From NCBI RefSeq assembly GCF_037975245.1, contig NC_092567.1, positions 19,412,876 through 19,476,875 of the forward strand: DNA of 64,000 nucleotides, read 5' to 3'. Of this stretch, positions 23,864 through 34,942 are shown in pieces (the stretch's first letter is position 1; the number at the start of each line of letters is the position of its first letter). Both the position numbers and the translations under genes were made by a program. The DNA comes from Apostichopus japonicus (Eukaryota > Echinodermata > Holothuroidea > Aspidochirotida > Stichopodidae). Below the pieces are notes generated by a model. The model saw only the letters and a list, made by a program, of their open reading frames with translations. It was not told where the DNA came from and did no database searches.

Positions 23864-26039
23864 TTTTACTTATTCATGTCATCATTCATTACACAGACTA
23901 TAAGAATGATCGACCCATTCCCATTGTGACGATTCTTATTTAAATCCGTTTTTTTTTACTATTAATGTCACTTTATAATTCAGACAACACTTTTATGCAG
24001 ATAGCATAAGAACATTTTCTAATACACAACTAGTATACTGGGTAATTACCTATAAATAATGCACAGGCTCATTACATCTACAGGCTTTATTAAATCCAAA
24101 AATTTCCCCTAAGACTGTTGTTTATAATCGATTAACAACAGTTAATACAACAATATGTCAAATGACTTGAACACATCTTTTCATGTAATGTCTTATTATT
24201 TGGATCAGTGCCAAGTTAAACCCTTACAAGACTGTTTTGCTGTGGGTTTGTCAAGTCCCCATGGTCTTAAACTGGAAGACTATGTCTCCAATTTTCCATG
24301 ACCAGTTTTTTTCATAATACTTTCCATGACCCAAGGAAAACTGAGCTTAAATATCAGTAAAAAATACTCTCATGTAATCTATTGCATTATCGTAAATATG
24401 TGTCGTAACGAATATTACGCATCAAAATTATGTAGGTTTCCATGACTACCGGAAACTAGAATACAATATAGCATTCTAAAACAACAGTGAAACTGCCTTT
24501 CTTCTGACAATGATTATTTAACACATTTTTGTCTTTTTTCTCTCTTTTTTTTTCTATGGTCTTTTTCTTTTCCTTTCTTACATCAAACATTACAATAATA
24601 CATATTTTGATTACAGAAATAAATGGATGGCTTGATTTTAATTAAACTTAATTAAAGAACATTGATTTGCACCAAGTAAGACAAAATAATTTCTACAAAC
24701 ATTGCATTAATTCTGTTATCGGAATGTAAGACAGTGAGAAAATCTATCAAGACAGAATTGAAAGCCATTAAATGGTGAATAATACATAAATGCACACAAA
24801 ATTATCAGCTAATACAATTTTAAATAATATATATGGCAGATTCATAAATAACACATTAGTTACCACACCAATCAGATCCAATGATAAATAATAATTAATT
24901 TGTATAATGTTAATAACTCTTTCATGTCCAAGAATAAATTTATTGCCTCAAGTGTCCATATACAATTGTCTCCATACAGCTTCAAAGCATTTACATGAAA
25001 TTAACAATGCTACTTCCCTTTTTCAGTGATAAGCTCTTACATGGCTACAAAAACAACTTGAATATCCCCCCCCATCTCCCCACTCTAATTCCCAAAGCCC
25101 CTCACCCCACGTCCAAAATCTATCAACTTTACAAAAAAATTGACTAAAAACTAGTATTGCATTAAAAGCTGTTGTAATCTTACAACCGGTAGTATCTCTT
25201 TGGCATGTCCTTTCTCTTCACCCTTCTCTCAAGTCCTCCACTTCCCATTCATACCCCCCTTCCCCCCCCCCTCCTTATTGAAAATGATGACTAAAAAATT
25301 AACAAGTTCAGAGTAAAGAAAACGAAACTTTTACCTTTTGCACTTTTAATAGCTCATTATAAAATTTATTGCAAATAGCACAAGTAATTATTCCAGCACA
25401 TCTACAAAAGGCTTGGTTATATATAAGAGGTCTGATTTCGTAAGTATCATATTCATGATTGGGACAGTAAGGTTGCCATCAACATCATGTCAATGTAGAC
25501 CTTTCAAGATGTTGGTAACTCAAGGGGTGTCAAGAACCGACTACAGCAATAGTGACAACTATGTCAAAGGGGAATCTTTCTGAAATTACCAATTTTTCCT
25601 TCAGAAAATACATTATTCTTTATCCCATATTTCCTATGGCCCCTAGTTAACATGGGCCCCAGGGCTGTAGCCACCCCTCCTAACCCCTAGCCACACACAC
25701 ACAGCTCCCAACCCCTTCCCCACAATTGACTATGTTTGGTAAGTTCTTATATTTCCTAAAATGTTTAATTATACCATGGAGGTGTAAGGAATAGAGCAAC
25801 AACTAAGTATTGAGCCAGAGACTAAGTATGGGAGTTGTCCCCTCTAACCTTGATGAGAGAGAACCAGTGACCCCCTCCTTGTCTGCTACGGCTGAATATT
25901 GCCTTACACCCCCCACCCCCCACATATAACTAGTACTGTCAGCGTCGAAGTATTGTTTTATAACGTATCGTTGTAAGAGTAATTTTCTAGATTATTTAAG
26001 CTTCACGATACCTTGGGAAGGGTAATTCATAGCTTATTT
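23864..26039. other. AT-rich region 3' of the alpha/beta hydrolase gene
   Basis: No gene was recognised. It lies downstream of the hydrolase stop codon (26751) and may include its 3' UTR; minus-strand AATAAA signals occur near 25363, 24937 and 24083, but none can be chosen by eye. C runs occur at 25066 and 25262. Confidence 0.4.
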
Positions 26040-26043
26040 TTAA

Positions 26044-26309
26044 AGGCATTGAAGACTCACGCACAAAGAAACGTCTCATGCCGGTAATCTGACCTAGTGC
26101 ATAGTCAATACATGCAGCTACGGTCAATACCCAGAACACAGTGTACATAGCAGGGATGGACATCTCAGGTCCAGCTAAAGATAACAAGGTATCACGTTTC
26201 ACTACTGTCTGCATTTTGTAGCCACACGGACAAAAACTTCACTTGCAAGCAATGGAAGGTTAACTTTTTCAGATGGCGGCACACGGTTTGGGGCGAGTCT
26301 TCAATGCCT
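26044..26309 (+). mobile_element. TTAA-type MITE, copy 3, internally deleted
   Basis: Begins AGGCATTGAAGACTCACG after TTAA (26040-26043) and ends GGCGAGTCTTCAATGCCT, followed by TTAT. Relative to copy 2 it lacks about 100 bp between GACCTAGT and GCATAGTCAATACATGCAGC. Its left end carries the GCATTGAA version that other copies have only on the right, so both ends are alike here. Confidence 0.85.
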
Positions 26310-26750
26310 TTATGGCACAATGAATTGGTAAGTTGACCAGACGACTCAAATATAGAAATCATTAACCAACTCTAAAGTACATATTTTGATGGGTTTGTAT
26401 CTGTAGAGAGTGTTGTTTCTCCATCTCTAACATCTCCCTGATAATAATGGAAACAGAATATGGCAGATTTAAACTCAAATTTCAACTGCAATATTATTTT
26501 CTCTCTGCGTGAATTTTCTTAGAATATTTTTCAATTATAACGTAACTGACTTTCTGCTTGCATAAATATAAGTGGAAAATTTAAAACAGATTGCATAAGT
26601 TTTGAATTTTTTATCAGAGAAGATTGAATAACGAAATGCTCCCTACACGAGGGGAATATATTGGCAAGTTTTTAAAAAAAGAAATTTCAATATATATTGA
26701 TTTCAGTTCATTGTTTACCTCACTTTTGGGGAACCTCAACTATAATCCCA

Positions 26751-29700
26751 TTACTTTGTTTTCTGGATTGCACTGAGCAATGAAAGTTGTTCCTTGGTCA
26801 GAATATCTGCTTGCTTCATGAAAATAAAATGGTCGCCATCTTTCACAAACATTGCCCTCTGCATTACATCATCTGAAAATGAATAAACAAAATTTTTCGT
26901 CATATCTAAATTCTTGTACATCAGGCAAAACTGGTTGCTGTATAAATATGAGACTATTACCTATTATTACATGTATAACAAGAAAAAACCAGATGTCCAT
27001 ATCAGGCATCTCTGATATACAGGCCCTCAAAGCCTGGCTATTTACTGGCTGAATGCCGGTGGATATTGCCAGTTGACAACAGAAAACCAAAAGGCACTGG
27101 CAATTTTCTGCCTGTGGATATGAAGGACTTAATCACATGGTAAAGTGGGTTTCAAGAGTGGGCGAGATAACTGTACCTAAGGTAAAAGCCCTGTACTACT
27201 GCTTATTATCACCGATATTATTGGGCTGCTCTCAAAATAACTAAAGTGTGGTGTAATTTCAATGAGATTTAAGCCAGTAGCTTTTTTTTAAGCACAGGCA
27301 TGTTTTTGCAAGTGGCTGAAGTTGTGAAATTCTACTGTTGCAGTTAGTAGGTCTACAATTATATATTTATATTTCAACCATTTCTTCAATATGATACTAG
27401 AAGACATAGTGAAACCTTAGGTACCCACCTCCCCATTCTCCCCCTCCCCCCCCACTCAACTATTGCCCCATTTAAGTCTTTGGGAAGCGCGGAAGCACAA
27501 ATATTAAGTTTTGTTGATCACAGACATCGCATCCAAAAATGTTGATCTTTCTCACCTTTGAAATCAGCTACATCTTTCACACCATCTTTATACCAAACAA
27601 AATTCTCCGGTTGAACCCCGATCCTTGTGGCATTGTCTTCAGCAATTTCTAACTGAATGAACCAGTCATTATCTCCATGGACCACCAAGGCACCCATACC
27701 GTGATCTCGTAACAAGGCCAAGTCTTGTGCAAACTACGCAAACGGAATAATTACTCAGATTGACATGTGATGCAGTAAGAAAATATCTGCTGCTGTAAAA
27801 TCTCACATGAAAGTTTTGAAGCTTGAAATGGGGGAGGAATTGGGGAGGAAATGGTACAGAGGAAGTAGGGGAAGATGGTTTGGGGGGTGGGGGGGGGGGA
27901 GAGGGAGACAGAGGGGGAGGGTCAAACAGATTTTACAGGAGACACAGACTAAACCATCATCCGTGGTCAATGTGATAGAGATATTACAGTGATGAACAAC
28001 TGCTGCAAACAGCTAATTAAGAAACATCTTTTACCATTTGAGAGTTATCACAGATCTAATGCTTATTCACACACAAGGCTGGAAACTTTGTCAAGTCTCA
28101 AAATGCCATGATTGAGGCACACCTACTTCCCTTTATTCTTCAATTTTTTCATTATTTATTTACAATTTTTTATCTACACATTTTTGCAAATGCTGAATCT
28201 TTTATAATGAACCTCTTAACATGATGTAATGATAGTGCAGGTTTCAGTGTCAAACCTGTTAACATTCTACCTTGAAGCTCCTAGTAGTGATACGATATTA
28301 AAGATCTTCAAGATGACAGCTACCAGACATGAATCTAAAATAGGATGTCTCCTAACTGGAACCAGTTTTACCTTAGCTAGTTCTTTTTTTTTTGGGGGGG
28401 GGGGCAGATTCTTCATTAAGATCTTGAAATGGTTGTTAACTTCAAATTCATCATCCCTCCTCTACCCTCATCCCGAGGGAAAATTATAGGGAACAATAAG
28501 TAAAGAGAGAATAGTTAACCTCCCTAAATCACCTTTGAATAGCTTTACTTTTGAAAGGTATGCCATTTATTTTTTATTGACACAGAACATCATACATGTA
28601 TGCAAGCTACGACAAACCTCACAGAAGGGAATTGCAAAGTGGATTGAGGGGAAGAAGACACAAAGAAGATAAGCTACTTAAAACGAGACTTAAACAAAAG
28701 GTTTTTCCTCACAGCTGCAAGACTTTCAACTCATATCTCCCCATCCCCTAGCCCTACCCCTTTCCCTGTACTCCTCAAAAGACCTATATCAATATCTTCT
28801 GTAATCATGACATGTCAATACTGTACATCACCCCTCACATAACTTATCCCTTAAACACTCTAATCGATAACATCACCCAACCTACAACACAAGAGGATTC
28901 AACTTGATAATGATGATGATTATGTGTAAGCTCACCTCCTCCCAATTGAAGAGAGCAACCTCATATACAGAATAGACTTGGGACATTTTCGTCTTGCCTC
29001 TGAGACCAACAGCATCAAAGAGGAAACTGGTAGCGTAGACTAATCCTGCTCCGAAAAGTGGTATATTGCACAGCCAGAACAAACAGTAGCAAATATATTT
29101 GTAGAGAGACCAGGGCGACACTCTCCTGAAAATGAATAAAATAACTACTTTACAGTAATACTTTTTTCTCAAATATTATTCTTAATCTCAATTTTCACAA
29201 TATTTTTTCTTTTTTCTGATTAAAAATGTAAAATGATACACAATTGTTTAAGTCTTTACTCTTTGGTAAAACAAAATAGAACAGATATTTGTAGAAAAGA
29301 CAAAGGTAAAAACTTCCCTGAAAATGAGATAACATGACTCCTTGAACGTTGCACTATTCTCCAATATTGCTCAAACACTTTACACAAATCTTTATTACGA
29401 GCTAAAATTGCACACAATTTTTTTCTTCTCTGACAATAATTGGCACGGTTGTAACAAGAACAAATTAGTCATTTACTTTTGCTTAATTAATAAGCCTGCA
29501 AGGGCAGAAAGGGGAAAAGTTAATCTGACCAAAATCAGCTTTGGTGGACATCTGGTGGACCATTGGTTTTTATCATAAAATCCAGAATGCATACATAACT
29601 AAATACACCCCCCCCCACCCCCAATCAGGTAAAAAGATAGATTGACATTGCCCTCTGTCACTTTGGAGATAGTTGTAACAGACAAAGTCAGTTGTTAGTC

Positions 29701-32465
29701 ATTTATGTTTGCTTAATCAATAAGCCTGCATGGGCAGAAAGGGTACATGCCACGAAAGTGTCCATTAGCTATAGGTTGCATCCAAAAACCTGCCGTGTGT
29801 ACTGAATGGCAGGTTTTTTCCAGTTGGTTTACTGAGTGATCAGTTCCATCTTTTTGCACCTTAGTTGAGCTGCCTATTCGTCTATTATGCAATTCATCAC
29901 ACAGCTAGTAGCCAAATCGCTATCAGATTAAGGCAGACATGGCAAGGTGTGAACACATCAACTCTTCCAAACTAACCAGGCTGTTTGCAGAAGACATAAA
30001 GTTTCAGTAAGTTGAGGTCAAGAGAGCTGAAAGATGCAACCTATGGTTAATGGACTAATTCTCGTCATGTACACAAATACAACCTACTATTCAGTGGCAG
30101 AGCTAGGGTTATTGGTCAGAGAGGTGAGAATGGTCTGTAGGGGCGTTTTCGACACTATCAGAGCCGTATCTAAATATACGGCTCTGGACACTATCTAAGC
30201 GGAGCGCCACCACAGGTTGGCGCGAAGCGTACAGAATTTTTGGAGTAAAGATACTCCCTAGATCGCCGGAAATGACCCTTTCCGGGCCTTTCTAATTTGC
30301 AGATAAACGAAAAAAAAAATTAATGACCGTTAGAGCGTTTTGACAGAATATGTGACAAATGTCAATAGGTAGATGAGAGCGCAATAAAAAAGTCAATAAT
30401 CGCTAATAAGTAAAAAGTGGTAAAAAGCTGAAAAGGGCGCCGGCAGTCCATTTGAGTCCGTCAGGGGGGGCGAATGCCCCCCCCCCCTGACTATATGGAC
30501 GCTCCGCCACTGCTACTATTTACACTTACTTGTGAGGTGTAACACCAGGACCAGAGAGAAAGCAGACAGATTTACATTTATCGATGACAGATGGCAACGC
30601 TGCCAAATGAACTACAATATGTACTCCCATGGAATGTCCACAAATCATTTGTATCCTATGTGACAGGAGAAATAAAAAAATTAATGAAAAGTAATTCAAT
30701 GTTAATGAAAATTAGAAAAATGACTGGCTAATAGTACATTGGTGTAAATATCCGTCAGTAATAAGACTGTTTAGGATCGAACAGAACCGTTAAGTACTCA
30801 ACTGCTGAATATATTTGATGAGAATGGTCTATGATGCTACCATATGAGAAAGGTCCATGACAGGGAGGGGGAAATATGTGTCTGACCTTCCCCCTCCCTC
30901 CCACCCCATGAAAGGTTTTCAGAATATTTGTTCTACAAAACAGGTTCCAGCAGTACTCTGTCTGCCCCATAAAGAAAGTATTGCCCCACCGCCACCCCCT
31001 CTGAAAAATAAATCTAGCTATGCAATTGGAAGGTACATGGAAAACGTCTGTTCATACGACCAAAATCAGCTTTGGTGGACATCTGATGGACCATTGGTTT
31101 TTATCATAAAATCCAGAATGCATGAAAATAAATACACCCCCACCCCCAAACAGGTGAAATGATAGATTGGCATTGCCCTCTGTCACTTTTGAGATAGTTG
31201 TACAAAATCAGTTGTTGGCCTGCCATCCAACTAAAGGGGATTTTTACTGTCCCAAAGCTGGTGTTCTATTCACCACTACCTGCACATCTCTCCCACTGCC
31301 CTAACATGGTACATACAGTATTGGTCATTCTTTGTTATTCTGCAATATTTTTCAGACAACCAACATGTAAGACCTAGTTGTGCAAGGGACATCCAAAAAC
31401 AATGTTTAATTTTTTTTTTTAGGGTATCAACAAAATAAAGTGACCTTACTCTTCTATTTCTAGAGCCTCTATTAACCCTCGGATAATATCTGCTTTGTGC
31501 TTTGGACTATGATCATAACAACCAGACTCTGGCATTGGAGTCCATCCCATTCCTACGAGAAAAGAAAATGTAAAGGTGTTACTTGAATAATTATTTCAAT
31601 CACGTTTCATTTTGCAAGGCAGTGGTGTGTGCAAAAACACTGCATGGGGGGGGGGGGGGGAGGCTCAGTGGGACATAGCCCTTCCAACAACATCATCAGT
31701 CAAGGGTAAAATGTTCAGTGGGCTAAGAAATAGACCACTCCTACAGGCCAAAGTCCTTCCAAGAAGGTTCAAAACCACAAAGAGGTAGAAACCACATGAC
31801 ATCACAAAATATATTCTTTGTCAAGGTACCAAGCTTAAACAGTAGCTACCATCAATGCTGATACTTCATAAAACATTTTGTTTCTTCTTTGTTTATGTTC
31901 AGTCCATACTACAACCTTTAGCTGAGTTTGCTCAAATGTTTCCATGTCAGCAGTTTCACTTGTATACGTGTACTATGTGTGTGTAAGGGACAATGAGAAG
32001 AGTTTGGGGAGAGGGAAGAAGGTTTACGTTAGGTAACTTTCACCACTTTAGACTATCTTTTACTCTATCTCCATTCCCCATGAATAGAATAACTGACAAA
32101 CCTGGCAAGTTTGGTAATATCACTCGGTAGCCTTTCTCCACCAACGGTTCCGCCATCTTCTTGAACATCTTATGCGTTGCCGGGGCACCGTGCACACCTA
32201 TGACCACACCTCCATCATGGGGCCCAGCTTCAGCATAAACTAAATCTAATTCTTCTCCAAGAGCTGCTACTTTCTCAGTCTTAATCTCAAAGAAGGCTTT
32301 TTCCGTTTGGGTAATGCCCGATGAGGTATCATGTGATTGTGATTTGGCCATAACTGCGAGCATTTTATCAGGAGCTGTCTCTGTTTGAAGATTGCATGGG
32401 TATAGATAGATAAAGGATAAAAGTTCAGAGCTGGCTTTAGAGGCATTTGCTGATTGTTTCAACAT
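26751..32465 (-). CDS. Alpha/beta hydrolase, six exons, 360 aa (DUF1057-like)
   Basis: Exons: 32465-32102, 31552-31450, 30655-30530, 29125-28936, 27733-27556, 26872-26751, all GT-AG, phases agreeing, stop TAA at 26753-26751. Fold marks in order: oxyanion-hole HGAP (92-95) after a hydrophobic strand (GGVVIGV), YRVILPNLPGMGWT, nucleophile elbow GHSMG with Ser at about 164, a long hydrophobic lid segment (about 206-227, IC-YCLFWLCNIPLFGAG), acid candidate in VVHGDNDW (Asp282 or 284), and His335 in KDGDHFIF. The triad is therefore complete and the enzyme is probably active. The layout matches the alpha/beta hydrolases filed as DUF1057 in nematodes and other invertebrates; the substrate is unknown. 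The start at 32465 follows an in-frame stop about 21 bp upstream, but a later Met (35 or 39) could serve. The N terminus has no certain signal peptide. The gene carries a hAT element (30092-30512) and duplicated intron segments. Confidence 0.9.
27826..27923 (+). repeat. G-rich tract in hydrolase intron
   Basis: About 100 bp of purines with several G runs (GGGGAGGAA, GGGGGGTGGGGGGGGGG, GAGGGGGAGGG), which could form a G-quadruplex on this strand (the non-transcribed one for the hydrolase). It lies in the intron upstream (transcript sense) of the exon 27556-27733. This is a composition feature only. Confidence 0.6.
29440..29745. repeat. Local duplications in hydrolase intron, partner at 31058-31215
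   Basis: The segment 29528-29700 (ACCAAAATCAGCTTTGGTGG, then ATCATAAAATCCAGAATGCA, a C run and TTGCCCTCTGTCACTTT) recurs at 31058-31215 in the same orientation. In addition, GCTTAATTAATAAGCCTGCA with GGGCAGAAAGGG at about 29481 recurs at about 29711. It may be an unclassified dispersed repeat or a segmental duplication inside the gene. Confidence 0.8.
29760..30055. mobile_element. Small MITE-like element in hydrolase intron
   Basis: Terminal inverted repeats of 23 bp with two mismatches: GTCCATTAGCTATAGG plus TTGCATC on the left and GATGCAACC plus TATGGTTAATGGAC on the right. The interior of about 250 bp has no open frame. Flanks show no clear duplication. It is separated by 28 bp from the next insertion (30084 on). 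Confidence 0.6.
30092..30512. mobile_element. Non-autonomous hAT-type element with 8-bp target duplication
   Basis: 421 bp, flanked by a perfect 8-bp direct repeat CTACTATT (30084-30091 and 30513-30520). Ends are CAGTGGCAGAGC and GCTCCGCCACTG. The interior holds AAGCGGAGCGCCACC, GTTGGCGCGAAGCG and C/G runs, shared with fragments near 21.3, 36.7 and 37.8 kb. No transposase is present. An 8-bp duplication with CAGTGGC ends fits the hAT superfamily. The element begins 17 nt inside the intron behind the donor of the exon 30530-30655 (its duplication begins 9 nt inside). Confidence 0.9.
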
Positions 32466-32789
32466 ACTAGACTTCCTATAGGAACTTCAGAGTAATAAAA
32501 GTAATCTTTACAAAACCAATCCCTTTCCCACCTCTCCCATCAACACCTTATTCTTATGTTTTGATCAAGCATAGCCTAGGGCCGTATGCATTTTGGTAAA
32601 TTTATCCTAGGTCTAGACTACGTTAGGCTCAACTGTTATCATCACTTTTCAGAGTCCACAGAAACAGAATAATTCTTTTTCTTGGCCTAGTTTGTCTCCC
32701 CTACCATCTTCAATCAAAGATGAGCCAACATTCCTAATCCTAGGCCTCACTTGTACTACACACACGCAAACTGTTAGCACTGTTTAGTA

Positions 32790-32975
32790 CTTTTTTTAAG
32801 GAAAAGTCGCCCAGGAAAGAACCTGGGCACGAAAACCAACTACCAAACGACTGATCCGCTCTCAACTCCAGTCCCCTTGCATCGGGACTGTGACTGTGTG
32901 ATCATCGTCGGGTGTGCATCACCATTCCCCTCGAAATGGAACAGATACTACACATGATCTTAGCCAAAAGGATGA
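32790..32975 (-). mobile_element. U2-snRNA-headed retroposon (SINE-like) with 17-bp target duplication
   Basis: Flanked by a perfect 17-bp direct repeat GTTAGCACTGTTTAGTA (32773-32789 and 32976-32992). Read on the minus strand, the 5' end (about 32971-32937) is CCTTTTGGCTAAGATCA followed by GTGTAGTATCTGTTC, close to nucleotides 14-46 of U2 snRNA, including the branch-site-recognising GTAGTA. After that the sequence leaves U2: a 120-bp unrelated body, a hairpin GCCCAGG-TTCTTT-CCTGGGC, GACTTTTCC and a short A tail. The U2 Sm site and 3' domains are absent, so it is not a working U2 gene. Long target duplication plus A tail point to copying by LINE machinery. It lies 308 bp upstream of the hydrolase start codon. 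Confidence 0.8.
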
Positions 32976-33259
32976 GTTAGCACTGTTTAGTATTACTAGT
33001 AATAGTATGTATGGTCTGGTCTAAACTAGAACTGTACTACTACTACTAGTAGCATGGTGACTTCGAAGTTCGGACACTTAAGACTTAAAACACCCCAAAA
33101 CTAAATCTTCTGGTATAAATCACCAGAAAATATACTTCATATGGTGGGAGAATTGTGTTATAGTAGGATACACGGCCAAACTTTCTTTCCTGTAAACTGT
33201 TTTCACGTTGTTTTCCAAGAAGATTCTTCGTGATTGTGGAACTGGTATTTCTTTGCTAG

Positions 33260-33536
33260 AGTATTGCGAAGTTCGGACACGCAACCCACAGTGTGGCGCT
33301 GGTGACAAAATTGGTGGCGCAGTTGCTCTTTCAGTACTTATAACAGACTTCATAGATCTTCGTCATTTTATTGACAAATATGTAAGTAATTTCTTGCACA
33401 CGGGTCATTTTGGAGAGAAAATAACTGTAGCTTCGTACTTTTTGGTGAAATTTGGCTCTTCCTGTAGGTTTTCATGGTGAAATCGTGTATTTCCTAGGGT
33501 GTCCGAACTTCGCAGTATGCCGAACTTCGCAATACT
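33260..33536. mobile_element. MITE-like element, 17-bp perfect terminal inverted repeats
   Basis: Ends are AGTATTGCGAAGTTCGG and CCGAACTTCGCAATACT, 277 bp in all. Just inside the right end the same motif is repeated (GTGTCCGAACTTCGCAGTAT), and another copy (GAAGTTCGGACAC) lies outside at 33065-33077. No coding capacity is convincing, although the interior is open on the plus strand for 90 codons. Target duplication was not resolved. Confidence 0.55.
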
Positions 33537-34248
33537 GACTATACTAGTAGAGTAGCCCTAGGCTTTTTTTTTATTAGGATATTTAGTTTATATGGTTTTT
33601 GGCCACAGAGTTGCCCCAAACTTGACATTAACATTGTTACATATATAGGACTAAGCACATGTACACAGCTTTTGTACAACTTCCTGGTATAACGATGGGA
33701 GCGGTTGTAGCCTAGCTAGGGGCTTTTCTGTATATAGCATTATCATTGCTATCTTTAACTTAGGCCTATCTTACTTTCTTATGCATATATACAAAGGAAT
33801 TGCTATGGATAGTATGGCTTACCTTTAATGTTTGTCTAATTCTGGTTGTGTAATATTGGATATTTATTGAAAAATTGGAAACTTGGCGACGATGGTGGTG
33901 GTCCGATAGAAGATGAGCACTCCTCGCTTGACATTGACGTTACGAACCAAATGTGACACCAAAGAAAGTTTCTTAGAAATAGTCACACAATCGTCACCAT
34001 GTTACAACTAGGAACTAGGCCATGCATAACTTGTCTAGTCTATATCCCTATTTCGCGGAATCCCTTTCATAACATGCATTGATGCATAGGATATACTATC
34101 AATGATCGAAATGAGGACAAACATACGGAAGCGGATAAGGTACATACAAATGTAGTAATTATTAGCAGATCGACAGGGCGAATATATTGATCCAGTGAAA
34201 ACTATGAGGGGAAGAGTGGGTTAATGGGTTTGGGGTTAGGTGTGGACA

Positions 34249-34470
34249 TAGGCGTAGGAGCCCAATTTGATTGGGGGGGGGGGGGGCTGTAACGACTTGC
34301 CCGAAAAATATTACCAAAATTTTTCTCGCGCTCCGCGCGCGTTCAACATGTTGATGTGCATATCATATAAAGGCAGGCATCGCATGCCAATTACGTACAA
34401 TCATTTGTCGTGTTATTACCCTTCCATATTGGTTATCAGTTTGGGGGAAGTCGTTACAATCAAGGGCGGC
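34249..34470 (+). mobile_element. C/G-run MITE family B, copy 1
   Basis: Starts CATAGGCGTAGGAGCCCAAT, then a G run, then TGTAACGACTTGCCCGAAAA, a GC-rich palindrome (CGCGCTCCGCGCGCG), and ends TTTGGGGGAAGTCGTTACAA. TGTAACGACTT and AAGTCGTTACA are inverted repeats about 170 bp apart. An inverted relative is at 36380-36597 and a partial one at 37488-37625. Confidence 0.7.
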
Positions 34471-34942
34471 GGAAGCACTTTTAATCTGGGGGGCACCGAC
34501 GTCGAAGGGCACTTTGCAGAAATTCGATTGGACTGATGCAGCCTGATATGTACTACCCTTTATAACTGTTATTGTACTATCTTATTTGCGTATACACATC
34601 ACCCCATCAATCAACGCCCCCCCCCCCCCCCTTCAAGGAAAAAATGCATACTAGCACTGCAACATCCAATGTGCAAATTGGGAAACAAGTTTTCTTACGA
34701 GACAAAATGAGGTGAAATCATTATAAAGTCCAAGTCCCTGCACACGCGATCGATACATGCATGAAAGCAAATGAAATATGTCAAAATACGAAAGGATCGG
34801 GTAGGTTATGGGATATTAAAACTATACTCATTATTGATAGTAGGCTATTGAAATGGCTTCTACTTATTACAAAGTCACAATGTAACAGGCCTATATGTCA
34901 ACTTCCGTGGGATAAAACAAAATGGCACCCTCTAGCGCCCCC

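Noticed and set aside
32790..32975. Functional U2 snRNA gene
   Set aside because: Only the first ~33 bases resemble U2; Sm site and 3' stem-loops are absent, and the flanking 17-bp duplication shows retroposition.
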